Shown here: piece by piece, positions 16,938 to 25,998 of the stretch | Numbering within the stretch: the first letter of the stretch is position 1 | Layout of the letters: each line of letters starts with the position of its first letter | From: Bryobacterales bacterium | GTDB taxonomy: Bacteria; Acidobacteriota; Terriglobia; Bryobacterales; UBA6623 | Length of the DNA stretch: 64,000 bases | Assembly: GCA_028819215.1 (NCBI GenBank) | Contig: JAPPMG010000042.1 | Location: forward strand, 62,001 to 126,000 | Direction: 5' to 3' | The notes under the pieces: generated by a model | Database searches by the model: none | What the model was told of the DNA's origin: nothing | The model's input: only the letters and a program-made list of their open reading frames with translations | Translations under genes and position numbers: made by a program

Positions 16938-18197
16938 TCACGAGTGAGCACTTGCCGTGATCCGCCGCGCGCTACGAGTCTCTTCGTGGTCGAAAGCAGG
17001 TTGGTAGAGTGCGATTTCATCGGCTGTCATGCCCACTGCAAGGCAGTTTGGCCGCCATTGTTCGTCGATGACCGAGGTGATTCGCGAGAGCTCTTCAGCC
17101 GCTGCGTCCCGGGACACCCCAAAAAGGGGACTCGCCTCAAGAGCGGCCTCGATGGAGGCTGTGTTGCCGCTGAGGTCGCTGATGCCCGTCTCCAATTGCC
17201 GCCGTCGGAATGGCTGTGGATTGATATCGAAGGCTGGGGAGAGAATCCAGCGGCCGCCGCCAGCGTGAAGCAGTCCGTGGTTCTTCAGGTGGTCATCCGT
17301 ATTCGAGACGAGGATCGTGAACAGGACCCTGCGATAGAGTTCCGCCATCTGTCCGCGAGGATCAAGAGCATGCGCCCGCAAGCTGTCCGAAATGTCCGTG
17401 TAGAATGCGCCTGTGGCAGCCTCCGCCCCTAGGAACGATTGGGCGGAGAGATAGCTGAGGCGTTCCGCCGCAGTGCGGTCGAATCGCTTGATCAGAGCGA
17501 CCGGGCGATTCGTGTCAGAGAGCTCGAGCCGCGCCGAGGCGGCACGAATGCCTGCCGCCCGAGCGAGTTTCAGCGTTGCAACCTCGGCGCGTTCGATCGG
17601 CATGGAGTCCTCGTCGGTCGTGAACTTGGCGATGTGCAAGTGGCCGCCCTCGTCGCGGACACTCGCTTTAGGCCGGGTCCCGCCGAGGGAACCCGCGCTC
17701 CCCAAGAGTTGATCCATGTCCGCTGCGGCCATTGCCGCAGCTCTGCCGGCGGCACTCGCCAAGCTCCTGAGCCGCGCGAGCTCGCTCAGGCGGGGAACGG
17801 GGGGATACGAACGAGCAAGCGGTGTCCCGTGTTCATCGAGATACCGCAGCGAACCTTGCCGGGTCAGATCGTCCACGGCGAGCAGATAGTCAAGTTCCGT
17901 CAATGTGCCGCCCCGTGCTCTACGGATCAAGCCGCGCCCCCAAGAGTCTGGCGAGCCGTCACTGACCGGCCCAAGCAGGGCGTTGCGCGGATTGACGCGC
18001 GACGCGGATGCGTAGAACTGGGACTCGCCGAGGGGCATCGAAGGCGCGATGGGAAATCGCTGTGGATTCTCAAGCCATTGGACGGCGTAGCGGAACATGC
18101 TTGTCTGGCGTCTGCCGTCCGTCTCGAAGACGATCTCGCCAACTGGCTGGAGCCGTTCGCCAATCGCGATTCGCACACGCTTGGTTTGCTTGCTCAT
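16938..18197 (-). CDS. hipA: HipA-type serine/threonine kinase toxin
   Basis: HipA toxins phosphorylate glutamyl-tRNA synthetase or related targets. This 419-residue protein has the HipA N-terminal subdomain, the Gly-rich loop LGGTRPKAS (171-179), an ATP-binding Lys in IAKF (189-192), the catalytic NTDDHLKNHG (299-308) and the metal-binding Asp in SPAFDINP (320-327). All key residues are present, so it should be active. Its start overlaps the hipB stop by 4 bases (ATGA), so translation is coupled to the antitoxin. Confidence 0.94.
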   Translation of the reverse strand: MSKQTKRVRIAIGERLQPVGEIVFETDGRRQTSMFRYAVQWLENPQRFPIAPSMPLGESQFYASASRVNPRNALLGPVSDGSPDSWGRGLIRRARGGTLTELDYLLAVDDLTRQGSLRYLDEHGTPLARSYPPVPRLSELARLRSLASAAGRAAAMAAADMDQLLGSAGSLGGTRPKASVRDEGGHLHIAKFTTDEDSMPIERAEVATLKLARAAGIRAASARLELSDTNRPVALIKRFDRTAAERLSYLSAQSFLGAEAATGAFYTDISDSLRAHALDPRGQMAELYRRVLFTILVSNTDDHLKNHGLLHAGGGRWILSPAFDINPQPFRRRQLETGISDLSGNTASIEAALEASPLFGVSRDAAAEELSRITSVIDEQWRPNCLAVGMTADEIALYQPAFDHEETRSARRITASAHS

Positions 18198-18550
18198 TCG
18201 GTACCCTCGGCGATGCCCTCGCGCTCAAAGACCAAGGCCTTGGGCCTGCGTATCCGTTGCGGCAGGCTTCCAACATCGAGCATCAAGCCGGTGTCGTCGG
18301 TGGAAACGTCGATGATCGTCCCAAGGCGATGCAGCTCGCCAAGAGCCAGCAGGGCCATCGCCACGGCGCCGATGGCCACGCCGGGATCCCCTTTCTCCAG
18401 GCGAAGGACGGTGCCTTGGGACACGCCCATGCGTACAGCGAAATCCGCCACTGGCATGCGTCGTTTCTTGCGCGCGATCCGAATGTCTTGACCGAGCTCT
18501 CGCAATGCGCGCCGGACGGATGGTGGGTAGAGCCGCTGCCCCATAAACAT
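18194..18550 (-). CDS. hipB: HipB-type HTH antitoxin
   Basis: An XRE-family HTH is visible: LRELGQDIRIARKKRRMPVA then DFAVRMGVSQGTVLRLEKGD. Family members bind HipA and repress the operon. The ATG at 18548-18550 is used, with another in-frame ATG two codons later and a TTG one codon earlier. The C-terminal 40 residues are longer than in E. coli HipB. The region upstream is AT-rich with an inverted repeat that could be the operator. Confidence 0.86.
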   Translation of the reverse strand: MFMGQRLYPPSVRRALRELGQDIRIARKKRRMPVADFAVRMGVSQGTVLRLEKGDPGVAIGAVAMALLALGELHRLGTIIDVSTDDTGLMLDVGSLPQRIRRPKALVFEREGIAEGTE

Positions 18551-18558
18551 CAATATAC

Positions 18559-18596
18559 AGAGTCTTAAAATACTTTGTATGTCGTAAACAGACTCT
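18559..18596. promoter_or_regulatory. Inverted repeat upstream of hipBA, candidate operator
   Basis: AGAGTCT (18559-18565) and its reverse complement AGACTCT (18590-18596) flank an AT-rich 24-base centre, 9 bases upstream of the hipB start. HipB proteins bind palindromic operators over their own promoter, so autoregulation here is likely. That this repeat is the site is inference. Confidence 0.5.
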
Positions 18597-18689
18597 TATT
18601 AACGAAAACACACTTTTCTGACCCCAATCTGCCAAGCCTTTCGACAAGCTCACAGCCGTGACAACGGAATTCGAAGTCGCAAGCGGTCG

Positions 18690-19787
18690 CTAGGCCCCCC
18701 ACCAACCGAGCAGTTGCTGCGCATCGCAATGCCCCTGCTCAGCGGCACGTTCCAACCACCTGTCTGCTTCGGCTGCGTCTCGCAATTCGGTCGGACCATC
18801 CCTGTAGATCTTGCCGGCTTGGAACTGGGCGTCGCTGTGGCCCTGCTTGGCGGCCTTGACCAGCCACTCCAGAGCAGCAGCTGGATCGGCGGCGACGCCT
18901 CGGCCGTCGAGATATAGCATTCCAACGCTGTATTGGGCAGGCGCGTACCCACCGCCGGCTGCCTGTCGCCACCAACGCTCGGCCTCGGCGTCATTCGCAT
19001 CGACACCGACACCTTCTCGATAGAGATCTCCTAGCTCACGGGCCGCTTGCTGGCTGCCCAGTTCGGCAGCGCGAAGCAACCACTCGGCTGCCTTGACGCT
19101 GTCTCGAACGCCAGGCGGGCCCTGCATGAGCAGCTGTCCAAGCCTGAAACATGCCTCCTCATGCCGCTGCCGGGCCGCCAAGCCCAGCCAGCGTGCCGCT
19201 TCTGACTCGTCTTTGCGGACGCCTCGGCCCTCCAAATAGGTCAGGGCCAGTTCCCACTGCGCCTCCAAGTCGCCTGTCTCGCCGCTTCTGCGCTTGAGCT
19301 GCAGCCTGGCCTCCGCATCGCCTTGGGCAGCTGCCCGCTGCCACCAGCGCTCGGCCTCGGCATCATCGCGGCTAACACCCCGGCCTGCGGCGTACATCTT
19401 GCCCAGATTGAGCTGCGCCTCCGCATCGCCGGCTTCCGCGAACGAACGCTCATACTCAAACCACCACCGAGCGATTGCGTCGTCCTCTGTTTCAAAGCCG
19501 AGGCCACTCCGGAGCAGGTGGCCTAGTTGCGTCCGTGCCTGGACATGGCCTTGCCTGGCGGCTTCCAGCCACCAATCGGCGGCCTCGTCAAGGTCTTGGT
19601 CGACAAGATTGCCCTCGTAGCAGAAGCGCCCGTAGTTGAACTGTGCGTCCACACTGCCCTCCTCGGCCCGTTTCCGGACAAGCTCTGCTTGCGCACTGCC
19701 GGCCTGGCGGATCATACGTGCCACTGGCGTTCCCTGCCGCTGCGAAGACTGCACTTTATCGCACCCTGATCCGACTTCGGTCGTCAT
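18690..19787 (-). CDS. Sel1-like repeat protein
   Basis: At least eight tandem Sel1/TPR-like repeats of about 36 residues are seen, such as DAQFNYGRFCYEG, EAQLNLGKMYAAGRGVSRDD, EAQWELALTYLEGRGVRKDE and PAQYSVGMLYLDGRGVAADP. They form an alpha-solenoid that scaffolds protein interactions. I start at the ATG 19785-19787; a TTG at 19859 would add 24 residues without a signal peptide. No signal peptide is seen in the chosen product, so it is probably cytoplasmic. It is transcribed away from the pyrophosphatase gene. No specific partner can be named. Confidence 0.88.
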   Translation of the reverse strand: MTTEVGSGCDKVQSSQRQGTPVARMIRQAGSAQAELVRKRAEEGSVDAQFNYGRFCYEGNLVDQDLDEAADWWLEAARQGHVQARTQLGHLLRSGLGFETEDDAIARWWFEYERSFAEAGDAEAQLNLGKMYAAGRGVSRDDAEAERWWQRAAAQGDAEARLQLKRRSGETGDLEAQWELALTYLEGRGVRKDESEAARWLGLAARQRHEEACFRLGQLLMQGPPGVRDSVKAAEWLLRAAELGSQQAARELGDLYREGVGVDANDAEAERWWRQAAGGGYAPAQYSVGMLYLDGRGVAADPAAALEWLVKAAKQGHSDAQFQAGKIYRDGPTELRDAAEADRWLERAAEQGHCDAQQLLGWWGA

Positions 19788-20033
19788 GCATGAGAACTCA
19801 GTCGAGCGCGCGCGGATGCATCGAATCTCAATACCCGCGCGTGCTAGCCTAAAGAGCAAGCTGAGCGCTAGGGTCGGCCCACGCGGGAAACCGTGCCGGG
19901 GCTAGCCTGTTCCTCGAAAAATGAAGGCTCGCGGAACCCGCCCTGCGCCGGCCCAGATCTATCGCCCTGCGGCCGCCGAGGACAGTCCCTCGCGGCAGGC
20001 AGGAACCGCGCCCGCACTCGATTCGGCTTTGCC

Positions 20034-22085
20034 ATGGACAACTACCTAGCGCCTACCCTCGCACTCGGGGCCATCGGATTGTTGGCCTCCTTCCTGACCT
20101 TCCTCGCGATCGGCAAGCGCCCTGCTGGAACAGACCAAATGCGTGAAGTCGCCGGCCTGATCCGCGTCGGGGCGATGGCCTTCCTATACCGCGAGTACCG
20201 CATTCTGGCAATCTTCGTGGTCGTCGTCGCCGGGTTGATCGGCTGGCAGTTGGGCGCGCCCATGGCCCTGAGCTTCGCAGTCGGCGCTGCCTGCTCGGTA
20301 ATCGCCGGACTGATCGGCATGCAAGCGGCCACGCTGGCGAATTCGCGCACCAGCGAGGCCGCCCGCTCGGGGAGTCTGGCGGCGGCGCTGACCGTTGCCT
20401 TCAGCGGCGGCACGGTCATGGGTCTGGCGGTGGCCGGGCTGGGCCTGCTGGGCGTGGGCCTGTTGGCGGTCAATTTTCAAGGTGCCGAGAACGCGGTCTA
20501 CCTGAACGGCTTCGCTATGGGGGCCAGTTCAATCGCGCTGTTCGCCCGCGTCGGCGGCGGCATTTATACCAAGGCGGCGGACGTGGGAGCCGACTTGGTG
20601 GGCAAGGTGGAAGCCGGCATCCCGGAAGACGACCCGCGCAATCCGGGCGTGATCGCCGACAACGTCGGTGACAACGTCGGCGACGTCGCGGGCATGGGGG
20701 CCGATATCTTCGAGTCGTTCGCGGGCTCGATGATCGCGACCATCGCGATCGCCGCCACCCTCCCGGCAGCAGTGCTCGGACAACTCGCGGCGGGAGGAGA
20801 AGAGGCCGCTAGATCGGCGCTAATGGCTTTGCCGCTGGTGCTCTCCGCGGTTGGCCTGGCCGCTTCGCTGATAGGCATCGGAGCGATTCGCGCGTTGAAG
20901 TCCTTGGGGCCGGCTGCCGCGCTGCGCTACGCGGCATGGTTGAGCGCGCTGCTGTTCTTGGTCGGCGGATACTTCACGGGTCAATCGATGGGAGTCGGCA
21001 CCGGAATTTTCGGCGCGGTCGTCGCCGGATGCCTCGCGGGCGTGGCAATCGGCTACATCACCGAGTACTACACGTCCATGAAGCCCGTCATGGAGATCGC
21101 AGAGGCCTCGCGGATGGGCACCGCGACCAACATCATCGAGGGCTTGGCGGTGGGATTCCGCAGCTGCGCCCTGCCCGTGCTCGTGATTTGCGCGGCGATC
21201 TTCGTGGCGCACGAATCGGCCGGACTGTACGGCATCGGCATCGCCGCCGTGGGGATGTTGGCGACCGTGGGCATCACCATGAGCGTGGACGCCTACGGCC
21301 CGATCGCAGACAACGCCGGCGGCATCTCGGAGATGTGCGGGCTGCCGGGGGAAGTGCGCGCGATCACCGACAAGCTGGACTCGATCGGCAACACCACCGC
21401 CGCGATGGGCAAGGGGTTCGCCATTGGCTCGGCCGCGCTGGCCGCCCTGGCCCTCTTCTCTGCCTACACCCAGGCACTCGACAGCACCCGTGCCGCCGCC
21501 GGCTTGGAGCCCATCTCGATCCCTCTCAACTCCGCGAGCGTGGTCATCGGCCTGCTTCTCGGCGGCATCCTGCCGTTCGTTATCGCAGCCCTGACGATCA
21601 AGGCGGTTGGCCGGGCCGCTGGCAAGATCATCGACGAGATTCGGAGACAATTCCGCGAGATCAAGGGGCTGCTAGACGGTGCTCCAGGAGTCCAGCCGGA
21701 CGCGCGGCGATGCGTTGATATCGCCACGGCGGCGGCACTGAGAGAGATGGTGGTGCCCGGTGTGATCGCGGTCTTGGCGCCTGTCGTGGTGGGCTTCACG
21801 CTCGGCCCGGAAGCGCTGGGCGGCACCCTCGCCGGAGCAACTGTCACCGGCGTGTTGCTGGCCCTGTTCATGGCGAATTCCGGCGGAGCCTGGGACAACG
21901 CCAAGAAAGAGATCGAGCAAGGCAGCGTCCCCGGCGAAGGCAAGGGCTCGGAAGGGCACAAGGCCTCGGTGGTCGGCGACACCATCGGTGACCCCTTCAA
22001 GGACACGTCCGGCCCGTCGATGAACATCCTGATCAAGCTGATGTCGATCGTGGCGCTGGTCATCGCGCCTTTGATCGCTCTGTAG
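20034..22085 (+). CDS. hppA: Membrane-bound ion-pumping pyrophosphatase, K+-dependent type
   Basis: A 683-residue polytopic inner-membrane enzyme that couples pyrophosphate hydrolysis to H+ or Na+ pumping. The substrate-site stretch [20 protein letters not shown] and the [19 protein letters not shown] region are intact. The sequence [18 protein letters not shown] has Ala where K+-independent enzymes have Lys, so it belongs to the K+-dependent class. Whether it pumps H+ or Na+ I cannot decide. The ATG at 20034 starts the first membrane helix; a longer frame adds 47 non-conserved residues. Confidence 0.96.
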   Translation: MDNYLAPTLALGAIGLLASFLTFLAIGKRPAGTDQMREVAGLIRVGAMAFLYREYRILAIFVVVVAGLIGWQLGAPMALSFAVGAACSVIAGLIGMQAATLANSRTSEAARSGSLAAALTVAFSGGTVMGLAVAGLGLLGVGLLAVNFQGAENAVYLNGFAMGASSIALFARVGGGIYTKAADVGADLVGKVEAGIPEDDPRNPGVIADNVGDNVGDVAGMGADIFESFAGSMIATIAIAATLPAAVLGQLAAGGEEAARSALMALPLVLSAVGLAASLIGIGAIRALKSLGPAAALRYAAWLSALLFLVGGYFTGQSMGVGTGIFGAVVAGCLAGVAIGYITEYYTSMKPVMEIAEASRMGTATNIIEGLAVGFRSCALPVLVICAAIFVAHESAGLYGIGIAAVGMLATVGITMSVDAYGPIADNAGGISEMCGLPGEVRAITDKLDSIGNTTAAMGKGFAIGSAALAALALFSAYTQALDSTRAAAGLEPISIPLNSASVVIGLLLGGILPFVIAALTIKAVGRAAGKIIDEIRRQFREIKGLLDGAPGVQPDARRCVDIATAAALREMVVPGVIAVLAPVVVGFTLGPEALGGTLAGATVTGVLLALFMANSGGAWDNAKKEIEQGSVPGEGKGSEGHKASVVGDTIGDPFKDTSGPSMNILIKLMSIVALVIAPLIAL

Positions 22086-22256
22086 CCGTCCGCGGACACA
22101 CAGCTAGCGTCCGGACACACTTGAGACGGGCATGGGTTGCGTGCAGAGCGGCGGCTGCGGATTGAGCCCCGCACCTTGAAGCCGGAGACGGTGGCGTGGC
22201 CGCGGCGGGAGTCGCGGCGAGCGCCCTTGACCGCACCCGGACCGAGTGCGGAACCC

Positions 22257-23852
22257 TCAGTCGTAGTACTCCAAGCCCAGGTGAGTGATCATCTGCTCGC
22301 CGGCCACCCAGCGAAGCGTGTTCTTCAGCTTCATCAGCTGGATGAATATGTCGTGCTCGGGATACAGTTCCGGGGCCACCATAGGGGACTTGAAGTAGAA
22401 AGAGAGCCACTCTTGGATGCCGCTGAGTCCGGCGCGCTGGGCAAGATCAAGGAACAGCGCTAGGTCCAGCACGAGCGGAGCGGCGAGAATCGAGTCACGA
22501 CACAGGAAATTGACCTTCAGTTGCATCGGGTAGCCCAGCCAGCCCCTCAGGTCGATGTTGTCCCAGCCCTCCTTGTTGTCCCCGCGCGGAGGGTAATAGT
22601 TGATCCGGACCATGTGGGAGAAGTCGCCGTACAGGTCGGGGTACTGGTCAGGCTGGAGGATCACGTCCAGCGCTCCCAGCTTGCTCTCTTCCTTGGTCCG
22701 GAAGGCCTCGGGCTCCTCCAGCACGACGCCGTCGCGGTTTCCCAGGATGTTTGTCGAGAACCAGCCCTCGACGCCGAGCAAGCGCGTCTTGAGCCCCGGA
22801 GCGACGAGGGTCTTCATGAAGGTCTGGCCGGTCTTGAAGTCCTTGCCGCAGATCGGGACTGAGTTCTGCTTCGCAAGCTCCTGGAGGGCCGGGGTGTCGG
22901 CGCTCAGGTTCGGAGCTCCATTGGCAAAGGGAACCCCGGAGCGGATCGCCGCATAGGCGTAGATCTGCGAGGGAGCGATCTCCGGGTGGTTGTTGAGCAA
23001 CCCGGTCTCGAACGCGCCCAAGGATGCGTGGACGGTTCCGGGCCGCTGGTGGGTTTCGGTCGACCCGCACCACACCATCACGGCCCGGTCCAGCCTGTTG
23101 GCACGCTTGAAGTCCTCGATGTCCTGGATCAGTGCTTCCGCGAGCGCCATCTTGTTCGTGCCAGGCTTGACGTGCGAGCCCTCCAAGCGCGGCACGAAGC
23201 GATGCTCGAATACCGCCGGCATCGGACGGACGGCGCGAAGGTCCGCCTCGACCTCCGCGAGCAGTGACGGCTCGATCACGGCGGCACCGCTGGCGGAGTC
23301 AAAGCAATCGATGTCCCGGATATCCCACCCGCCGAACACCAGGCTTCCAATGTCCTGAAGCTGCAGCAGCTCCCGAATCAGCGGATTGCGCCTGTCAGTG
23401 CGCTTGCTAAGGCGGATCCGCCCCATCTGGGTCAGCGAGCCGACCGGCTTGCCCAGGCCCTTGTTGACCAGTGCGACGCCGGCGATCACGGTCGTGGCGA
23501 CAGCCCCCAGACCCGGCAGCAGAACGCCCAGCCGCCCTTCGGGAGACGCCAGCGGTGGCGGGGTCTTGCGGGAAACGAAGCGTTCCTCGAACCCCGCTTT
23601 CTCCCCTGGGACCTTCCGTCGGTTTCCCTCCAGCAAGCCATCCTGACGGCTGTCCGCCACGAATCTTCCCTGCTCCAAGCAACGGCGGAGTTCCTCCAGC
23701 GAAAGTCCGAGCGCATCCGAAATCTCAGCGGCATCGCGGAACTTAAGTTCCCGCTTCCGCCGGACGAGCCCCAAGTAGAGTTGCTGATAGCCGATCCGTG
23801 TCCGTTCGGCCAGCATCTTCAGATTGACGGAGTACACCTCCTGATGGATCAT
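22257..23852 (-). CDS. Inositol-3-phosphate synthase with N-terminal HTH domain
   Basis: Residues 105-531 are a myo-inositol-1-phosphate synthase: the NAD site RLGVLLPGLGAVATTVIAG, then SLTQMGRIRLSKRT, CGKDFKTGQTFMKT and NILGNRDGVVL. It converts glucose 6-phosphate to inositol 3-phosphate, a precursor of inositol lipids and solutes. Residues 9-60 add an XRE-like helix-turn-helix (LKMLAERTRIGYQQLYLGLV, DAAEISDALGLSLEEL), joined by a 40-residue linker. Other synthases I know start near the Rossmann motif, so the extra domain is unusual. The ATG 23850-23852 lacks a ribosome-binding site but sits 6 bases from a good -10 box, so the message may be leaderless. Confidence 0.93.
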   Translation of the reverse strand: MIHQEVYSVNLKMLAERTRIGYQQLYLGLVRRKRELKFRDAAEISDALGLSLEELRRCLEQGRFVADSRQDGLLEGNRRKVPGEKAGFEERFVSRKTPPPLASPEGRLGVLLPGLGAVATTVIAGVALVNKGLGKPVGSLTQMGRIRLSKRTDRRNPLIRELLQLQDIGSLVFGGWDIRDIDCFDSASGAAVIEPSLLAEVEADLRAVRPMPAVFEHRFVPRLEGSHVKPGTNKMALAEALIQDIEDFKRANRLDRAVMVWCGSTETHQRPGTVHASLGAFETGLLNNHPEIAPSQIYAYAAIRSGVPFANGAPNLSADTPALQELAKQNSVPICGKDFKTGQTFMKTLVAPGLKTRLLGVEGWFSTNILGNRDGVVLEEPEAFRTKEESKLGALDVILQPDQYPDLYGDFSHMVRINYYPPRGDNKEGWDNIDLRGWLGYPMQLKVNFLCRDSILAAPLVLDLALFLDLAQRAGLSGIQEWLSFYFKSPMVAPELYPEHDIFIQLMKLKNTLRWVAGEQMITHLGLEYYD

Positions 23853-23858
23853 ATGATA

Positions 23859-23886
23859 ATTGTATGGTCATTTAATATACTGTCTG
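23859..23886 (-). promoter_or_regulatory. Candidate promoter of the HTH-inositol-phosphate synthase gene
   Basis: In an AT-rich island on the minus strand, CAGACA (23881-23886) and TACAAT (23859-23864) are 16 bases apart and fit a sigma-70 promoter at four of six -35 positions and five of six -10 positions. The start codon lies 6 bases downstream of the -10 box, so transcription would begin at or near the ATG. The surrounding ATCATATGAT is a perfect 10-base palindrome overlapping the start, a possible operator for the encoded HTH. Confidence 0.42.
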
Positions 23887-24219
23887 ATAATATATTCCGA
23901 ATTTGGCGTGGCCTTGACTTCGGATCCTTTCTCGATGGAATACGGGCAACACCACCGAACCGGTCTTGATAGTGGCTGCCCCCTTCCATCCGAACCGGGC
24001 GGGCCTTCCGAGAAGGATCCGCAGCCGGGTACCGCTGCCAGCGGGCGGGCGCGCCCGCAGACGATGGCGGTCGGCCCGCAAGCGCTACGCCGTCCCCGAC
24101 CGGGATTGCGCCGGGCGCAGAATTCCGGGCCAGTCTGCGCTGGGCACCTCCATCTGGTGTGACGGGTCGCTAGACCGCGCAGGTTAGGCGCCCGCACGCT
24201 CTGATAGAGTGGGAATTCG
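23887..24219. other. Divergent intergenic region upstream of inositol-phosphate synthase and hemQ
   Basis: About 330 bases, AT-rich on the left and GC-rich on the right. Frames here have no recognisable domain. It should contain the hemQ promoter, but I see no clear -10/-35 pair on the plus strand. Confidence 0.4.
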
Positions 24220-25119
24220 ATGGCGGGCAAACCTCCACATACCGGCGGCGGCCCCCCCAGCGCGGCAGCGAGACCCCCCGGAATCCCACCCCATCCGCAG
24301 ACGCTGGATGGCGCGGCGCTGCTGCACCAGATGTTTCGGTTCGACCGGGCGGCCTGGCGAATGCTGGATGGCGGCGAACGGCACGAGATCGCGAGCGAGG
24401 CCTCCTCGGCCTTGCACAAGATGGAAGACAGCGACACCGGCGGCTCGGCGCTGTTTTCGCTGCTGGGCCACAAGGGCGACCTGCTCGTGCTGCATTTCCG
24501 ACCCGACCTCGAGCAGGTCCATCGGGCGGAACTCGACGTTGAGAACCTGCGCCTGGCGGAGTTTCTGGAGCCGACCACATCGTATGTCTCGGTGGTCGAG
24601 CTCGGCCTGTACGACTCGTCCTTCAAGCTTTATCAGGAACTGGCAGAGCAGGAGATTTCCCCGGACAGCGACGAATGGGCGGAGCGCGTGCGCGCCCGCA
24701 TGGACGAGCAGGCTGCGGCCATGGCGCCTCGCCTCGATCCGTCCGTGCCCGCGCACAAGTACTTGTGCTTCTATCCAATGGACAAGAAGCGTGGCGAGCA
24801 AATCAATTGGTACACCCGTCCCATTCGCGAGCGCTTGCAAATGATGCGCGAGCACGGAATGATCGGCCGGCGCTACGCCGGCAGGGTCAAGCAGATCATC
24901 TCCGGCTCGATCGGGTACGACGACTGGGAATGGGGCGTGGACTTGTTCGCCGACGACCCGCTGGTGTTCAAGGAGCTGATCTACGAGATGCGCTTCGACG
25001 AAGCCAGCGCGGTCTATGCGGACTTCGGTCCCTTCTACATCTCCATTCGCCTGCCCGCGGCCGAGCTCGCCAATTGGCTGGAGGCCGGCAACCCGCAATT
25101 CGGCACGCTCGCGCCCTGA
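24220..25119 (+). CDS. hemQ: Coproheme decarboxylase HemQ (chlorite dismutase-like fold)
   Basis: HemQ turns coproheme into haem b in the coproporphyrin-dependent pathway. The segments INWYTRPIRERLQMMREHGM, IGRRYAGRVKQIISGSIGYD and DDWEWGVDLFADDPLVFKEL match the family, including the catalytic Tyr in NWYT and a candidate proximal His in REHGM. The first 30 residues are Pro/Gly-rich and extra, so the ATG at 24322 (MFRFDRAAW) is possible instead. Length 299 is slightly above the usual 250. The PQQ-associated trio with a dihaem protein follows on the same strand. Confidence 0.92.
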   Translation: MAGKPPHTGGGPPSAAARPPGIPPHPQTLDGAALLHQMFRFDRAAWRMLDGGERHEIASEASSALHKMEDSDTGGSALFSLLGHKGDLLVLHFRPDLEQVHRAELDVENLRLAEFLEPTTSYVSVVELGLYDSSFKLYQELAEQEISPDSDEWAERVRARMDEQAAAMAPRLDPSVPAHKYLCFYPMDKKRGEQINWYTRPIRERLQMMREHGMIGRRYAGRVKQIISGSIGYDDWEWGVDLFADDPLVFKELIYEMRFDEASAVYADFGPFYISIRLPAAELANWLEAGNPQFGTLAP

Positions 25120-25220
25120 GGGCCGCGATTCGTGCCTGCCGAAGGCGCGGCGCCCCCAGACTGCTATAGAATCGATCTAAGTCAGCGGGTGCGCTCAGCG
25201 CGCCCACATGCTGTCACCTC

Positions 25221-25994
25221 ATGCGGAGTTATCTCTACGCGATCGCGACCGCTACGGTCCTGATCGCAGCGGCACCTGCCGCTGAGTTCGAACTGGCCTA
25301 CATCGGATCGGCCGATAGCGCGTCGCTGCGCGGCCTGAAACTGGGCATCGACGAATCGAACCACCAAGGCGCATTCCTCGACGTCAATCTGAAGCTGACC
25401 GAACTTACGGGCGAGACCGTGCCGGACGGCGCTGTCGCGGTGTTCGTGGACAGGCCGGGCTCGATCACAGACATCGCTGCCAGTGCAGGCGGCAGGGCCG
25501 TATTCAACCTCAGCGACGACTCCGACGAACTGCGCTCCGCTTGCTTGGCCAACGCTCTGCACGTCATTCCCAGTGCCAAGATGAGGGCCGACGCAGTGGC
25601 GCAGTGGCAAGCCGGCAATCCCGGCAGCAAGGTTTCTGCCGCCGCCTGGCACAGTGCGGCGGTGAAGTTCGCCGCGCGCGACCTCAACCGGCGCTACTCG
25701 GATCTATACGGTAGCCCAATGGACGGTCTTGCCTGGGCCGGCTGGTTCGCCGCGCGCGCCGTGGGCGACACCTTGATGCGCGAGCCAGCCTCCGATGCCG
25801 CAGCACTGCTGGAAGCTCTCAAGCAAGCTGACGGCTTGGATGGCCAGAAGGGCGATCCTCACAGCTTTCGAGCCAGCGGACAGCTGCGGCAGCCGTTGGT
25901 CCTTGTCGGCGCCGCCGGAGAATTGCTCGGCGAGGCCCCCGTGCGCGGTGCGCAAGGTGGCCTGGACAGCTTGGGAAGCTCACCCTGCCAATAA
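25221..25994 (+). CDS. Periplasmic binding-like protein of a PQQ-associated system
   Basis: A 257-residue exported protein with signal MRSYLYAIATATVLIAAAPA and an opening FELAYIGSADSASLRGLKLG that resembles a reduced branched-chain amino-acid-binding protein. Its partners (propeller then dihaem c protein) are the set usually found with PQQ-dependent alcohol oxidation, where a substrate-binding protein of this kind accompanies an ABC exporter. It is shorter than the 350-residue norm, so parts of the second lobe may be missing. Stop and next start are 4 bases apart. No ABC genes or alcohol dehydrogenase lie beside it. Confidence 0.68.
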   Translation: MRSYLYAIATATVLIAAAPAAEFELAYIGSADSASLRGLKLGIDESNHQGAFLDVNLKLTELTGETVPDGAVAVFVDRPGSITDIAASAGGRAVFNLSDDSDELRSACLANALHVIPSAKMRADAVAQWQAGNPGSKVSAAAWHSAAVKFAARDLNRRYSDLYGSPMDGLAWAGWFAARAVGDTLMREPASDAAALLEALKQADGLDGQKGDPHSFRASGQLRQPLVLVGAAGELLGEAPVRGAQGGLDSLGSSPCQ

Positions 25995-25998
25995 CACC

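Noticed and set aside
22086-22100. GTCCGCGGAC palindrome after hppA as a terminator
   Set aside because: No T-run follows and the perfect palindrome leaves no loop, so a standard terminator is not supported.
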